In this document: one piece after another, positions 42,201-46,614 of the stretch
How the letters are laid out: each line of letters starts with the position of its first letter
How positions within the stretch are numbered: the stretch's first letter is position 1
Source of the DNA: Sweltsa coloradensis
Lineage: Eukaryota; Arthropoda; Insecta; Plecoptera; Chloroperlidae
Assembly (NCBI GenBank): GCA_024449915.1
Contig: JAMZAV010003239.1
Coordinates: 62,001 to 126,000, forward strand
DNA length: 64,000 nt
Direction: 5' to 3'
Translations under genes and position numbers: made by a program
Notes under the pieces: model-generated
Told to the model about the DNA's origin: nothing
The model's database searches: none
Seen by the model: only the letters and a program-made list of their open reading frames with translations

Positions 42201-43913
42201 GTTTTGATTTAAAAACTAACTTTTTAATTTAGTCACCTAAATGAGGTGGAATAGGTTTACGTTTTGACGGTGGCTTGTGGCTGCAAACGCTTTTTTTTAA
42301 CTTGACCATCTGACTTTTAATATTAGATTGGAGAAGGGTTGACAGGTTGGGAAAGCAAAGAGAACATAAATCCCAGCCTGAAGGGCTGGGGGCGACAAAA
42401 CTTTTCACCTGCTGATGACAACTGCAGCTAATTTAAAGTTGTTACCTTAATCCACGACGCGTTTCGTCCTTCTGGGACTCATCAGGCAGATGGTGGCCAC
42501 TAAAAATCAGCTAACTACATGCAAACAAAACTCACAACACATAACCAAACCTGTGGTAGGGCCATGCAAGAAGCAAATTCTGCATGCATGTTGTCATCAT
42601 CAGCAAGGTTACTTCAAACACCATTCATACTGAGCCACACTGTCAGCACAACCAGTAAGGGGGCTTCCCTCCCAACTCTAGTGCTCGGGAGACAAAACAT
42701 CCATGACTCACCCTGGATTCGAACCAGGACCCTTGGCAACAAGAGAAAAGCTGCCCCTTCTGTTGCTTGGCCAGGGTGCCTCTTCATTCATAAGGGTTAG
42801 AGATAGGAAAGGTGGAAAGTCACACAATTAAATTTTTATTACCTCTTCCACAAATCAAATTGAATAAAATTAACATTAAGTAATTTTTTCTAACAGATGA
42901 AACAGAAAGACAGTAGGCCTATCTAGCTATTAAATACCAAATATATTGGCCAAATGAGGTTTCAGCTGGGGCCAACCCGATAGTAAAAGTTATCTCCATT
43001 TCCAGGTAGAAATAAAAAATTACATTTTTGGATGGTGGGAAAGCCGGTCTAGAATGTAGGCCTACATACTTTCTTGGTTCCTTGCACAATTTGAAATTTA
43101 GTTGGGTTGTTTTTTAATGAAATTTTATCAAAGTTTGAAGTTCAATAGACAACCCTTCTGAAACTAGGGATCGGAACTTATTTAACAGGAAAAAAATGAC
43201 TGATTATTTTAACGAAAAAAAGCAAGGTCTCCTAATGTTTGTTGTAATGATGTTTGGCTGTACAACCTAGCCTGTATTTAAATAATGCCAGGCGTGTAGG
43301 AAGGGGGAATGGGGGGAATTGACCTCCCCACTTTTCACGCTAACCCCCCCATTTCCGTAGTAAATATGTACATTCACTTTTACAATTCGACAGTCACCTT
43401 GGTAAAACAAATATATTTGCCTGTATGCTTCGTCATTTCATTACATAAAAATAAAAAATTAGGTTGAAATTTACTAAAATGGGCCACTTCATGTTCATTT
43501 TTTTAATTTTTAGATCGCAGATTGCTATAAAACATCGTGAACAGAGTCGGAGTGCAGTTAAAACATGGCGAAATAACTGGAGTATGGTGAAATTTTTTTC
43601 TGCCTTCGGCAAAACGGACTCCGGCGGCTGGGGCTTCGCCCCAGGCCCCAGCTGCCGCCCTCAAAACCTACTGATGGATTTGACCCCCCCACTTTTCAAA
43701 ACTTTCCTACGCACCTGAATAATGCTAATGTAATGTGTACCTATGATGTTTGTTTACAGCGACTTGCTGCAGAACCCACTGATCGTACCGTTGAAGCGAT
43801 TGAGTAACCATGATACACGCAACGACTTTGGGATCTTCGATGTGGTGTTTCACCCCACACAGCCCTGGGTGTTTTCCAGCGGAGGGGACGCCACGGTCCG
43901 CCTCTACACTTAG
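6009..43913 (+). CDS. BOP1: BOP1 ribosome biogenesis protein (11 visible exons, 5' end missing)
   Basis: Joined exons 6009-6706, 18492-18609, 19982-20308, 26748-26915, 27971-28145, 28220-28429, 31226-31329, 33856-34029, 34894-34993, 39350-39545 and 43760-43913 give about 807 residues plus TAG. BOP1 is the WD-repeat scaffold that, with PES1 and WDR12 (Erb1, Nop7 and Ytm1 in yeast), forms the nucleolar PeBoW complex needed for 60S subunit maturation and 27S/32S pre-rRNA processing. Visible signatures are [17 protein letters not shown] [43 protein letters not shown] and the end [20 protein letters not shown]. Human BOP1 is 746 residues from my memory; the extra length here is the acidic N-terminal tract. 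All exon phases agree and all introns are GT-AG. The start exon is not in view, nor is a canonical AATAAA before 44186. Confidence 0.95.
6766..7449. mobile_element. TTAA-flanked (piggyBac-like) non-autonomous element
   Basis: TTAA occurs on both sides (6762-6765 and 7450-7453), with CCCTTTTCCTG at the left and CAGGGG at the right end in inverted sense. A GTAATATTACG motif near the left end recurs in another TTAA-flanked element at 24161-24408. No transposase frame is visible. The superfamily is inferred from the TTAA duplication and CCCTTT-like ends. Confidence 0.5.
7843..8217. mobile_element. hAT MITE with 24-nt poly-C tract
   Basis: Inverted ends CAGTGGTTAAT and ATTAACCACTG are flanked by a perfect 8-bp duplication, CCTACAAC (7835-7842 and 8218-8225). 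It contains an uninterrupted run of 24 C at 8151-8174. The long open frame crossing it (7723-8211) starts outside the element and encodes a poly-proline run from the C tract, so it is not a gene. Region 7454-7834 holds nothing recognisable. Confidence 0.85.
8666..10440. other. GC-rich unassigned block
   Basis: This block is visibly richer in G and C and in CpG than its AT-rich surroundings, with frames of up to 196 codons on the - strand (9256-8666) and 119 on + (10045-10404). None shows a motif, splice context or repeat pattern I recognise. It could be an LTR or leader of a retroelement, or an old insertion from a GC-rich element. A less GC-rich patch at 9290-9440 splits it. No terminal repeats were found. 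Confidence 0.3.
10718..10890 (+). repeat. degenerate tandem repeat with GGCCTACACGTTTACATTA unit
   Basis: The unit AGGCCTACACGTTTACATTA recurs five times or more between 10728 and 10872. It is partly interrupted by spacers with CTAGTCGACAATGC, which itself appears twice. It sits at the left edge of the unreliable sequence block and may have contributed to assembly failure. Confidence 0.7.
13140..15660 (+). repeat. corrupted duplicate of 17690-19960
   Basis: Landmarks occur in the same order in both places. CACTTCACGGC and CTGTCAGCG are at about 13180-13320 and 17735-17855. CACAGACTGGACAAGATG is at 14040 and 18508. CCGCGGAGTCCGTGATACG is at about 14916 and 19298. GCTAAAATATTATG is at about 15630 and 19929. 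The left copy differs mainly by lengthened homopolymers and lost single bases. This is one genomic locus represented twice, not a biological duplication. Confidence 0.92.
14018..14154 (+). pseudogene. ghost copy of BOP1 exon 18492-18609
   Basis: It contains the exon core (GGACCCACAGACTGGACAAG and GATGTTGACAT), but with frame-destroying homopolymer errors and both splice sites blurred. It belongs to the corrupted duplicate and should not be annotated as a second exon. Confidence 0.9.
18492..18609 (+). CDS. BOP1: BOP1 visible exon 2
   Basis: Acceptor TTTCCAG and donor GTAAGT. Its first G completes the Trp codon left open by the previous exon. It encodes [18 protein letters not shown] and a following helix-like stretch, matching the RTV-DP-TG segment conserved after the YW in BOP1. 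It ends in phase 0. The preceding intron (6707-18491) is the one containing the corrupted block, so its length is unreliable. Confidence 0.93.
19017..19686. mobile_element. hAT-type MITE, family D copy 1
   Basis: The ends are TAGAGGTAGTGAGAAATG and its inverted match ending at 19686. Both are bordered by a perfect 8-bp duplication, CTCATTAC (19009-19016 and 19687-19694). The interior has repeated TTCGCG motifs, GACGTCAC and two copies of CCGGCACCTCCACC (19404 and 19429). A second copy at 37824-38500 is highly similar. No transposase. It ends 295 bp before the next BOP1 exon. Confidence 0.88.
19982..20308 (+). CDS. BOP1: BOP1 visible exon 3
   Basis: It starts after ATAG and ends before GTACGA, with phase 0 on both sides (109 codons). 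It encodes the core of the BOP1 N-terminal domain: [27 protein letters not shown], the FYMLW segment and [20 protein letters not shown]. The last motif is among the most invariant in the family and secures the identification. Confidence 0.96.
20624..20833 (+). mobile_element. SINE-like repeat, family S copy 1
   Basis: It is a roughly 210-bp unit with CGGGTGTTCGCACTGTCC, TTGGTTGGTTATCG and the 3' part CTGTCCCCCACTGAAAATCAG ... GAGTGGGTAGACTCTAAAT. Other copies lie at 26058-26300 (+), 34793-34880 (+, 3' part only) and 37553-37796 (-). Copies end in ATTT-type tails, the pattern of retroposed SINEs. I saw no clear tRNA promoter boxes. Confidence 0.65.
20841..22565. repeat. repeat region with recurrent GGTAACGGAATTAC
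   Basis: The 14-mer or a one-base variant occurs at about 20842, 21031, 21219, 21240, 22228 and 22547, and once inverted at about 22388. Two longer related units, each with the 14-mer followed by CCCCAG and then GCTTGCATRTGGTT, flank the hAT element inserted at 21300-22136. AT-rich and non-coding; class unknown. Confidence 0.6.
21300..22136. mobile_element. hAT-type MITE, family A copy 1
   Basis: Inverted ends CAGGGCTGCC and GGCAGCCCTG. Flanks are GTTTAGTC (21292-21299) and GTTTAATC (22137-22144), seven of eight identical. The first 60 bp carry palindromic ACGGATTTTATCCGTTTTTACGG-like sequence. Two further copies lie at 35146-35962 and 39728-40872. The - frame conserved between copies (near 21576-21313) has no recognisable transposase motif. 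Confidence 0.85.
22980..23280 (+). pseudogene. C-terminal remnant of a LINE reverse transcriptase
   Basis: In one + frame, interrupted by TAG and TAA stops, the translation reads [11 protein letters not shown], then [18 protein letters not shown] and [14 protein letters not shown]. This matches the short tail after the RT domain of many non-LTR retrotransposons (HxxxTRxK ... LWNxLPxxIK ... FKKxLKxxLL). In-frame stops show it is dead. An ATTT microsatellite (22932-22976) lies just upstream. Clade not assigned. Confidence 0.6.
23890..24746. mobile_element. TIR element with repeated GGTTTCTCAA motif
   Basis: TATATGAATCGGTTATTTGA at the left matches inverted sequence ending at 24746 over about 35 bp. 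Inside are further copies of TTATTYGGTTTCTCAA at about 24088, 24566 and 24715 and variants near 24520 and 24636. A TTAA-flanked element (24161-24408) is nested in it. No protein is encoded; superfamily not determined. Confidence 0.6.
24161..24408. mobile_element. TTAA-flanked MITE (piggyBac-like)
   Basis: Ends CCTTTTCAGGAGT and (inverted) CCTTTTCTAGAGT are bordered by TTAA on both sides (24157-24160 and 24409-24412). The interior is A-rich and carries CGTAATATTACG near the right end, as does the element at 6766-7449. Confidence 0.65.
25278..26470. mobile_element. hAT-type element with CAGTGGCATAACT ends
   Basis: CAGTGGCATAACT at the left and AGTTATGCCACTG at the right are flanked by a perfect 8-bp duplication, TCAAAAGG (25270-25277 and 26471-26478). 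GGCCCCCGGGC near both ends is typical of this hAT group. Within it sits a SINE copy (26058-26300). No intact transposase frame; 24866-25260 just before it holds nothing I recognise. Confidence 0.88.
26058..26300 (+). mobile_element. SINE-like repeat, family S copy 2
   Basis: This is a full-length-looking copy, from GTTGTTCTGAATCAGCC to GTAGACTCTAAATACAA followed by ATTT-rich tail. It is nested inside the hAT element 25278-26470, so it is younger than that insertion. Confidence 0.7.
26748..26915 (+). CDS. BOP1: BOP1 visible exon 4
   Basis: Acceptor CTTTTCAG, donor GTATGT, phase 0 on both sides (56 codons). It encodes [39 protein letters not shown] and the family signature [15 protein letters not shown]. 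This closes the BOP1 N-terminal domain just before the WD repeats. Confidence 0.95.
26950..27765 (-). pseudogene. LINE remnant: RNase H domain and zinc-knuckle tail
   Basis: On the - strand, pieces of an RNase H-type domain are visible: [13 protein letters not shown] (about 27725), [11 protein letters not shown] (27545) and [18 protein letters not shown] (about 27430). These are followed in another frame by [18 protein letters not shown] (about 27105), the C-terminal CxxC...H...C knuckle. This order is typical of Jockey/I/R1-like non-LTR retrotransposons that carry RNase H. Stops and frame changes separate the pieces, so it is a dead copy lying antisense in a BOP1 intron. Confidence 0.75.
27768..27930 (+). 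mobile_element. hAT fragment, one end only
   Basis: TAGGGCTGTACGAGTACTCG followed by TTCGAG-rich sequence resembles the left end of the elements at 29104 and 41144. The opposite end is missing, so the extent is uncertain. Confidence 0.4.
27971..28145 (+). CDS. BOP1: BOP1 visible exon 5 (start of WD propeller)
   Basis: Acceptor TTTTGCAG, donor GTACGT, ends in phase 1. It encodes [20 protein letters not shown], followed by [20 protein letters not shown] and SGSDDMTVK, the first WD repeat with the GH and SGSDD elements. Confidence 0.95.
28220..28429 (+). CDS. BOP1: BOP1 visible exon 6
   Basis: It follows GTTGTAG after an intron of only 74 nt and ends before GTAAGG, in phase 1. It encodes [19 protein letters not shown], the RSVSWCPN strand and the [11 protein letters not shown] segment of the propeller. 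This exon is more GC-rich than its neighbours. Confidence 0.95.
29104..30771. mobile_element. hAT-type element (TAGGGTGTGCGAGTAC ends) with large foldback inside
   Basis: TAGGGTGTGCGAGTACTCGA at the left and the inverted ACTCGCACATCCCTA at the right are flanked by a perfect 8-bp duplication, ATTTTTAC (29096-29103 and 30772-30779). It shares ends with the 429-bp element at 41144-41572, so the extra length is explained by an inserted foldback (29652-30248). No intact transposase frame. Confidence 0.85.
29652..30248. repeat. foldback of about 600 bp (two long inverted arms)
   Basis: TTGAAGGCTCRTTTACAATC at 29652 is mirrored by the sequence ending at 30248. The arms (about 29652-29925 and 29970-30248) match almost throughout, separated by about 45 bp. 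Transcribed, it would form a very long hairpin. Terminal inverted sequence suggests a MITE or foldback element nested in the hAT element; no clear target duplication was found. Confidence 0.8.
30980..31084 (-). mobile_element. fragment of hAT family A
   Basis: The palindromic ACGGATAAAATCCGT, followed by ACGGCAACCCTG near 31083, is the inverted form of the left end of the family A elements (21300, 35146, 39728). Only about 100 bp are recognisable. Confidence 0.5.
31226..31329 (+). CDS. BOP1: BOP1 visible exon 7
   Basis: Acceptor CTTTTAAG, donor GTCAGT; phase 1 in, phase 0 out. It encodes [20 protein letters not shown] and the [13 protein letters not shown] strand. This is the variable propeller region before the conserved WHGRGDY motif. 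Sequence conservation is modest, but phase and position fit. Confidence 0.9.
31498..31800 (+). mobile_element. fragments: TIR-element end and Helentron-like 5' end
   Basis: TACCGTATTGTGCCGAATAC at 31499 resembles the left end of the element at 44186. About 150 bp further, TAAGCGAGCGAAGCGAGC (about 31657) resembles the 5' end of the Helentron-like copies. Neither has its partner end. Region 31800-32740 holds only an A/G-rich purine patch and nothing I recognise. Confidence 0.4.
32752..33625 (-). pseudogene. 3' end of a LINE (reverse transcriptase C terminus and tail)
   Basis: On the - strand a frame (33610-33392) encodes [20 protein letters not shown], the region just after the RT palm in non-LTR elements. 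It is followed, in shifted frames, by [37 protein letters not shown] and [13 protein letters not shown] at about 32935. The element ends in an AAAT microsatellite (complement of 32752-32772), the usual LINE 3' tail. Truncated at its 5' end and frameshifted. Confidence 0.75.
33856..34029 (+). CDS. BOP1: BOP1 visible exon 8
   Basis: Acceptor TGTACAG, donor GTGAGT, phase 0 on both sides (58 codons). It encodes [33 protein letters not shown] and [18 protein letters not shown] and the LSKRRSQ-PF segment are diagnostic of BOP1/Erb1. Confidence 0.96.
34793..34880 (+). mobile_element. SINE family S, 3' fragment next to BOP1 acceptor
   Basis: Only the 3' part is present (ACTGTCCCCCACTGAAAATC to TAGACTCTAAATACAA), followed by a T-rich ATTT tail. 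That tail runs directly into TTTTGTTCCAG, the acceptor of the next BOP1 exon. Confidence 0.75.
34894..34993 (+). CDS. BOP1: BOP1 visible exon 9
   Basis: Acceptor TTGTTCCAG, donor GTAAGT; phase 0 in, phase 1 out. It encodes [20 protein letters not shown] and [11 protein letters not shown], matching the SQRSVRLYxLxxQEL...WVSSxAVHP segment of the family. Confidence 0.95.
35146..35962. mobile_element. hAT-type MITE, family A copy 2
   Basis: It starts CAGGGCTGCC and ends GGCAAGCCTG (one base altered), with the family A interior throughout. The 8-bp flanks TAGTACTA and TTTAGAAA do not match, so the duplication has decayed or one end has moved. It lies 152 bp after a BOP1 exon. Confidence 0.75.
36041..36235. 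mobile_element. short TIR element (about 195 bp)
   Basis: TACCGTATTTACC is inverted at the right as ATACTAAATACGGTA. Inside, GCAAGCCTACC and GTCGGCTTGTAATC are imperfect inverted partners. Its ends resemble those at 31499 and 44186 (accession to the same family is inferred). Confidence 0.55.
36341..36530 (-). repeat. interspersed repeat, family P (GGTAAGCTGTTGGATCC)
   Basis: The - strand reads TCGTGTCAAAACGTC ... ATTTATTTATGTCTCTATTT ... CTGTTGGATCCTATCTCACA. The same block is at 38690-38835 (+) and 51790-51930 (+), and a related one ends the insert at 40390-40746. Next to it, at 36503-36535, a second, oppositely oriented piece of the same family is seen. Confidence 0.55.
36538..37552 (+). 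mobile_element. hAT fragment, truncated at right by a SINE
   Basis: TAGGGGTGTGCACTGTGCAG begins a segment with inverted ACCCGAAATTTCGGGT motifs and one GTGGAGGTGCCGG (36690). Related ACCCGACCCGAAAATTACCC recurs near 37480, just before the SINE at 37553. The matching right end is absent. Within it, 36934-37200 is a GC-rich patch with no recognised gene. Confidence 0.45.
37553..37796 (-). mobile_element. SINE family S copy 3
   Basis: This is a full-length copy in reverse orientation: the AAAT tail is at the left, then TAGAGTCTACCCACTCAG, and the 5' end GATTCAGAACAACT at the right. Confidence 0.75.
37824..38500. mobile_element. hAT-type MITE, family D copy 2
   Basis: It has the same ends and interior as 19017-19686, with a perfect duplication CTCATTGC (37816-37823 and 38501-38508). 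It holds two CCGGCACCTCCACC motifs (38218 and 38243). Its target differs from that of copy 1 by a single base. Confidence 0.88.
38600..38669 (-). ncRNA. tRNA-derived sequence (SINE head)
   Basis: On the - strand a 70-nt stretch begins GGGTAGC, contains an A-box-like TGGTCTTGTGGTTAG and an exact B-box GGTTCGATTCC within a GGG/CCC T-arm. The acceptor stem pairs only partly and the anticodon arm is poor, so it is not a working tRNA. It is probably the pol III promoter of a SINE whose body continues to about 38515. Confidence 0.55.
38690..38835 (+). repeat. interspersed repeat, family P copy
   Basis: TTGTCAAAACATCTTGTG, ATTTATTTATGTCTCTATTT, CAGCAGCCACCATC and GGTAAGCTGTTGGATCC follow in the order seen at 51790-51930 and, inverted, at 36341-36530. 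Non-coding. Confidence 0.6.
39350..39545 (+). CDS. BOP1: BOP1 visible exon 10
   Basis: Acceptor TGTCTGTAG, donor GTAAGT; enters with two bases of a Gly codon and leaves in phase 2. It encodes [20 protein letters not shown], the STQPY segment, [16 protein letters not shown] and HGMVY. [11 protein letters not shown] and [11 protein letters not shown] are near-invariant in BOP1. Confidence 0.96.
40390..40746 (+). mobile_element. 357-bp insertion related to repeat family P
   Basis: It is flanked by a 10-bp direct repeat, AAACATAACA (40380-40389 and 40747-40756). It interrupts hAT family A copy 3 exactly where copies 1 and 2 are continuous. It holds CCAACCTAAACCTACGC, a hammerhead-like block (40591-40627) and GGTAAGCTGTTGGCTCC near its end. 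Retroposition is suggested by the target duplication; a Penelope-like or retrozyme origin is possible. Confidence 0.75.
40591..40627 (+). ncRNA. hammerhead-like relic
   Basis: CGGGTGA occupies the place of the CUGAUGA core. GGCT-GTGCA-AGCC can form stem II. GAAACGTTTCGTC supplies GAAA, a short CG/CG stem III and the GUC cleavage site. Two core bases differ from consensus and no good stem I is seen, so it is probably inactive. Confidence 0.35.
41144..41572. mobile_element. hAT-type MITE (TAGGGGTGTGCGAGTAC ends)
   Basis: TAGGGGTGTGCGAGTAC and the inverted ACTCGCACATCCCTA are flanked by a perfect duplication, TTATAAAG (41136-41143 and 41573-41580). The interior has multiple ACTCGACTCG and TTCGAGTCGAG motifs and one GGTGGAGGTGCCGG (41248). 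Confidence 0.9.
41902..42115. repeat. foldback element
   Basis: GTCACGTGACTACCAAAACA and TTTTGAGCCGAATGCAAGTT at about 41915-41961 are matched in inverted order at about 42046-42098. The outer GAGTGACTTGG is mirrored by CCAAGTCACTC. A MITE is likely; no target duplication was established. Confidence 0.6.
42450..42491 (-). ncRNA. type I hammerhead ribozyme
   Basis: Read on the - strand: AUCUGC, core CUGAUGA, stem II GUCC-CAGAA-GGAC, GAAA, a minimal CGC stem III region, GUC, then GUGGAU. The outer hexamers pair in full, allowing two G-U wobbles, to make stem I. All invariant core bases of the hammerhead fold are present. Very short stem III is characteristic of the minimal hammerheads of Penelope-like elements and retrozymes. 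Self-cleavage is predicted after GUC. Downstream DNA to about 42240 shows no protein. The tRNA-like sequence at 42780-42708 is upstream on the same strand. Confidence 0.8.
42708..42780 (-). ncRNA. tRNA-like sequence (pol III promoter type)
   Basis: On the - strand, a 73-nt stretch has a perfect T-arm (CCTGG, TTCGAAT, CCAGG), which includes the B-box GGTTCGAATCC, and an A-box-like TGGCCAAGCAACAGAAGG. The acceptor and anticodon stems are only partial, so a functional tRNA is unlikely. It lies about 216 nt upstream of the hammerhead, suggesting a SINE-like transcription unit, which is an inference. Confidence 0.5.
43289..43717. mobile_element. hAT MITE just before the last BOP1 exon
   Basis: CAGGCGTGTAGGAA and the inverted TTCCTACGCACCTG are flanked by a perfect 8-bp duplication, AATAATGC (43281-43288 and 43718-43725). 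It contains TGGGGCTTCGCCCCAGGC, a palindrome common in this hAT group. It ends 42 bp before the acceptor of the terminal exon. Confidence 0.92.
43760..43913 (+). CDS. BOP1: BOP1 terminal coding exon
   Basis: Acceptor TTTACAG. Its first base completes the Asn codon of MVYN; then [20 protein letters not shown] and [20 protein letters not shown], ending RLYT and TAG at 43911-43913. The [11 protein letters not shown]...RLYT ending is the family's C terminus, so the protein ends at the expected place. The 3' untranslated region must follow, but no canonical polyadenylation hexamer is seen before 44186. Confidence 0.97.
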
Positions 43914-44185
43914 TGTGTGTTTGAGGAATGCAGTAATATATTATTTCTCATGTTAATAGTGGGCAATTGCTTACTTTTGTTATGTAATTAACTTGCAGAT
44001 TTACATGTTGATAATCATAACAATGTGCATTATGGTGTTATTATTTCTTGATCCAAGCTAAGTTAAGTCATATAAACCACCATTCAAATGCTACTGAATT
44101 ATTTGGTCAATTTAAGGATCCCAAATCTCAAATAGACCTACTTGTACAGTATTAATCTTCTAAATAGTAGTTTGACTAATAATAG

Positions 44186-45767
44186 TACGTATTGTGCCGA
44201 ATATAGGCCGACCCTGAATTAGGCCAGCCCCCTAACTTTGGTCATTGAAATTTTAAAAATATGAAAAAAAACAAATTTACGCATCGTTTTTCCCGCGGCC
44301 TATTTACCTGGAGCCCGTGATTACGTAGCGATATCTCTACGCGGACCGTTTCTTATCGCCCAGTCAGCCGTTTTGCATCACACTTCACTCGTCAGTAGGC
44401 CTGGAACTACTATGGAGATAGTGTTGCGTCCTCCGTGCCTGCCGTATTATTGGCGCAGCGCCAGACAGAAGCAGTTAAACTATACGTATTTCCTTGTCAC
44501 ATGAGGTTCGTTCGCCTGTGCTGCACTTTGCACTGCACTGTACTGCACTGCACCGTGAGTTCATTTCGGTACAGTGCAGTAGCTGAGTAGTTCATCAAGT
44601 ACAGTCGTTACAGACGAACGATCAAAACTGTCACTGGCGCAAAAGTTCGAATTTTGTTTTGATAAGTAGGCCTATGTGTCTAGGCCATGGTCTAGGCTTG
44701 ACTTCCTTAACCTACAAATTTTCATTACGGAAATCTAAAGTTTGATCAAGTAGGGTAGGCCTAGCCCCTTTTCACCACTCTCTGAGGGTATGCTTGGGAT
44801 CATACTAGGCCTAGGCCCAGGCCCACACAACAAGGCATCATTAGGCCTACTTGACAATGACTAGGCCTAGGCCTAGCCCTATCTTTCGATTGGCGTAGGC
44901 CTAGCCTATAACCTGGGCTAGGCCTATTCCTATCAGTCTATTGTGGTGAAAAACAAAAAGTGGTTCTGTCGACTGAAGGGTCAATTTTCATAATTTCTCC
45001 TAAAACAGGAAATGTTTCCTTAAGCCTAGGCAATAATATTATTTTGAATAGGGCCTAGGGCTAGGCCTGCAAATTGAAGAGGTTAGGGGCTGGGGAGGGC
45101 TAGCCCTAGCTAGAACCAATTAGGTCCATCCAGATCAGGAGATTGTGCTCAAGTTTATCCTTCACTTAGGGGCCTACTCTAGGCTTAGAACGGTTTTTGC
45201 AGGCATATTAATTAGTAATTAACCTTGTGAAGAACACTACCTACCTTACTTAAAGGTTATGTTAGGGGCCTAGGCCTAGCACAGCACATCAGGCTATGCC
45301 AGGACCTCTCGGACTAGGCCCTAGGCTTTGTTTTCTTTTAAACGTGTCTATTAAACGTACTATTATACACCTTCGCACTCGAAAAAGTAATTACTTTGAT
45401 CCCGATTAATAAAATAACTTATCTTTGGTTCCATCTTTTCAATTTTTGGCGCTAAACTGCTGCACTGTACTATTGCACCGCCTCCAGAGAGCGTGCAGAA
45501 GTTCATGAACTAACTGCACTAGTTCAGTCTGCACTTCTCAGACGAACGGCGACCATCTTCTTGCACGACTACAGGCGAACGGTGAAAAGTGCTGTAGTTC
45601 AGATTCGTGCAGAAAGTGCAGCACAGGCGAACGAACCTATGGCTAACTTGGTTAACTTGGTGTTTGAAATTGGTGCGTAAAAATGCTGATGCTCGCATAT
45701 AGGCCGAGGAGGGATTTTGAGACCTAAAATAATAAAAAAAGTCTGCCTATGTTTGGTACAATACGTA
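44186..45767. mobile_element. TIR element, host of a nested TIR element
   Basis: TACGTATTGTGCCGAATATA is matched imperfectly and inverted by the sequence ending GGTACAATACGTA at 45767, and ATAGGCCGA occurs near both ends. No transposase frame. The interior from 44504 to 45640 is a second element with its own inverted ends. Confidence 0.55.
44504..45640. mobile_element. nested TIR element with GTTCGTTCGCCTGTGCTGC ends
   Basis: AGGTTCGTTCGCCTGTGCTG at the left is matched exactly by CAGCACAGGCGAACGAACCT at the right, with near-identity continuing inward through GCACTTT. The interior is rich in AGGCCTAGGC. No target duplication and no coding frame were recognised. Confidence 0.7.
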
Positions 45768-45992
45768 GAGATGTGCAAAAATGGTGACAACAAAATTCGC
45801 GAATTTTTTTTTAGTTGCAATAATACCTTCAAATTCAGTTTGCACATGAATCTCCTGAATTGTGATTGAATGGTACCAATTTCCAATTCGCGAAATTTTA
45901 GTTGATACCGCGAACTAGTGGCGAAAGAAGCAATTATGTCTTTATATGCAAATTAGGTCCCGAAATTTAAAAAAAAGTTTTTTCAAAGTTTT

Positions 45993-46187
45993 GGTGGAGG
46001 TGCCGGGTACGTAGTCGAAATTAAATAAATCCTGGCTGGTACATATGGTGGAGGTGCCGGGTCATGCAACGCGATTGTGAGATCCTAATAATCGTTTGAA
46101 CGCGAGTAAGCTCAAAATACTTCATATCCATATCAAAAGACATTACACAAAAAACATATAATTTCGTAATTTTGGTGGAGGTGCCGG
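45993..46187 (+). repeat. triplet of GGTGGAGGTGCCGG motifs
   Basis: Exact copies occur at 45993, 46047 and 46174, the first two joined by a conserved TCCTGGCTGGTACATATGG spacer. The same two-motif module, slightly altered, is at 53517-53580 and, inverted and partial, at about 30797-30857. The enclosing element's ends were not identified. Confidence 0.7.
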
Positions 46188-46614
46188 GTAGTCGAAATTA
46201 ATTCTGGTAAAAACTGTCGGAAACTTTGAAAACTGAAGGCTGAAATTGAGCTTAAAATTAAAACTGATTCTGACCTTCACTTGCTTGTTTTTCTTTTAAA
46301 TCATTAAAATCAATCATTATCCTGAAACTTGTTTTTTTTTTTCTAGTTGTGCATGAGAAAATTGTGTTTTTTGGTAAATTGCGACAAATTGCGAATTTTT
46401 ATTTTTAAGGCAATCTGTCTTTGAATAGGATTCTCTTAAGCCATTTATCTATTGTAACATCAAACTAAAAAAAAAAAAAAAATAAGAAGAAATAATTATC
46501 TCCAAAAATATGGTAATTTGTTTGGAAATTGAGGAATGTTCAAACTTAATTTTTTTTCCCTCACTAGATTGAAATAAGTAAATTGGGAATCATTCTAAAA
46601 AAATTCCAAATAAT

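Noticed and set aside
41383..42207. Several + frames of 60-108 codons
   Set aside because: They overlap a hAT MITE and a foldback with inverted arms; no splice or motif support.
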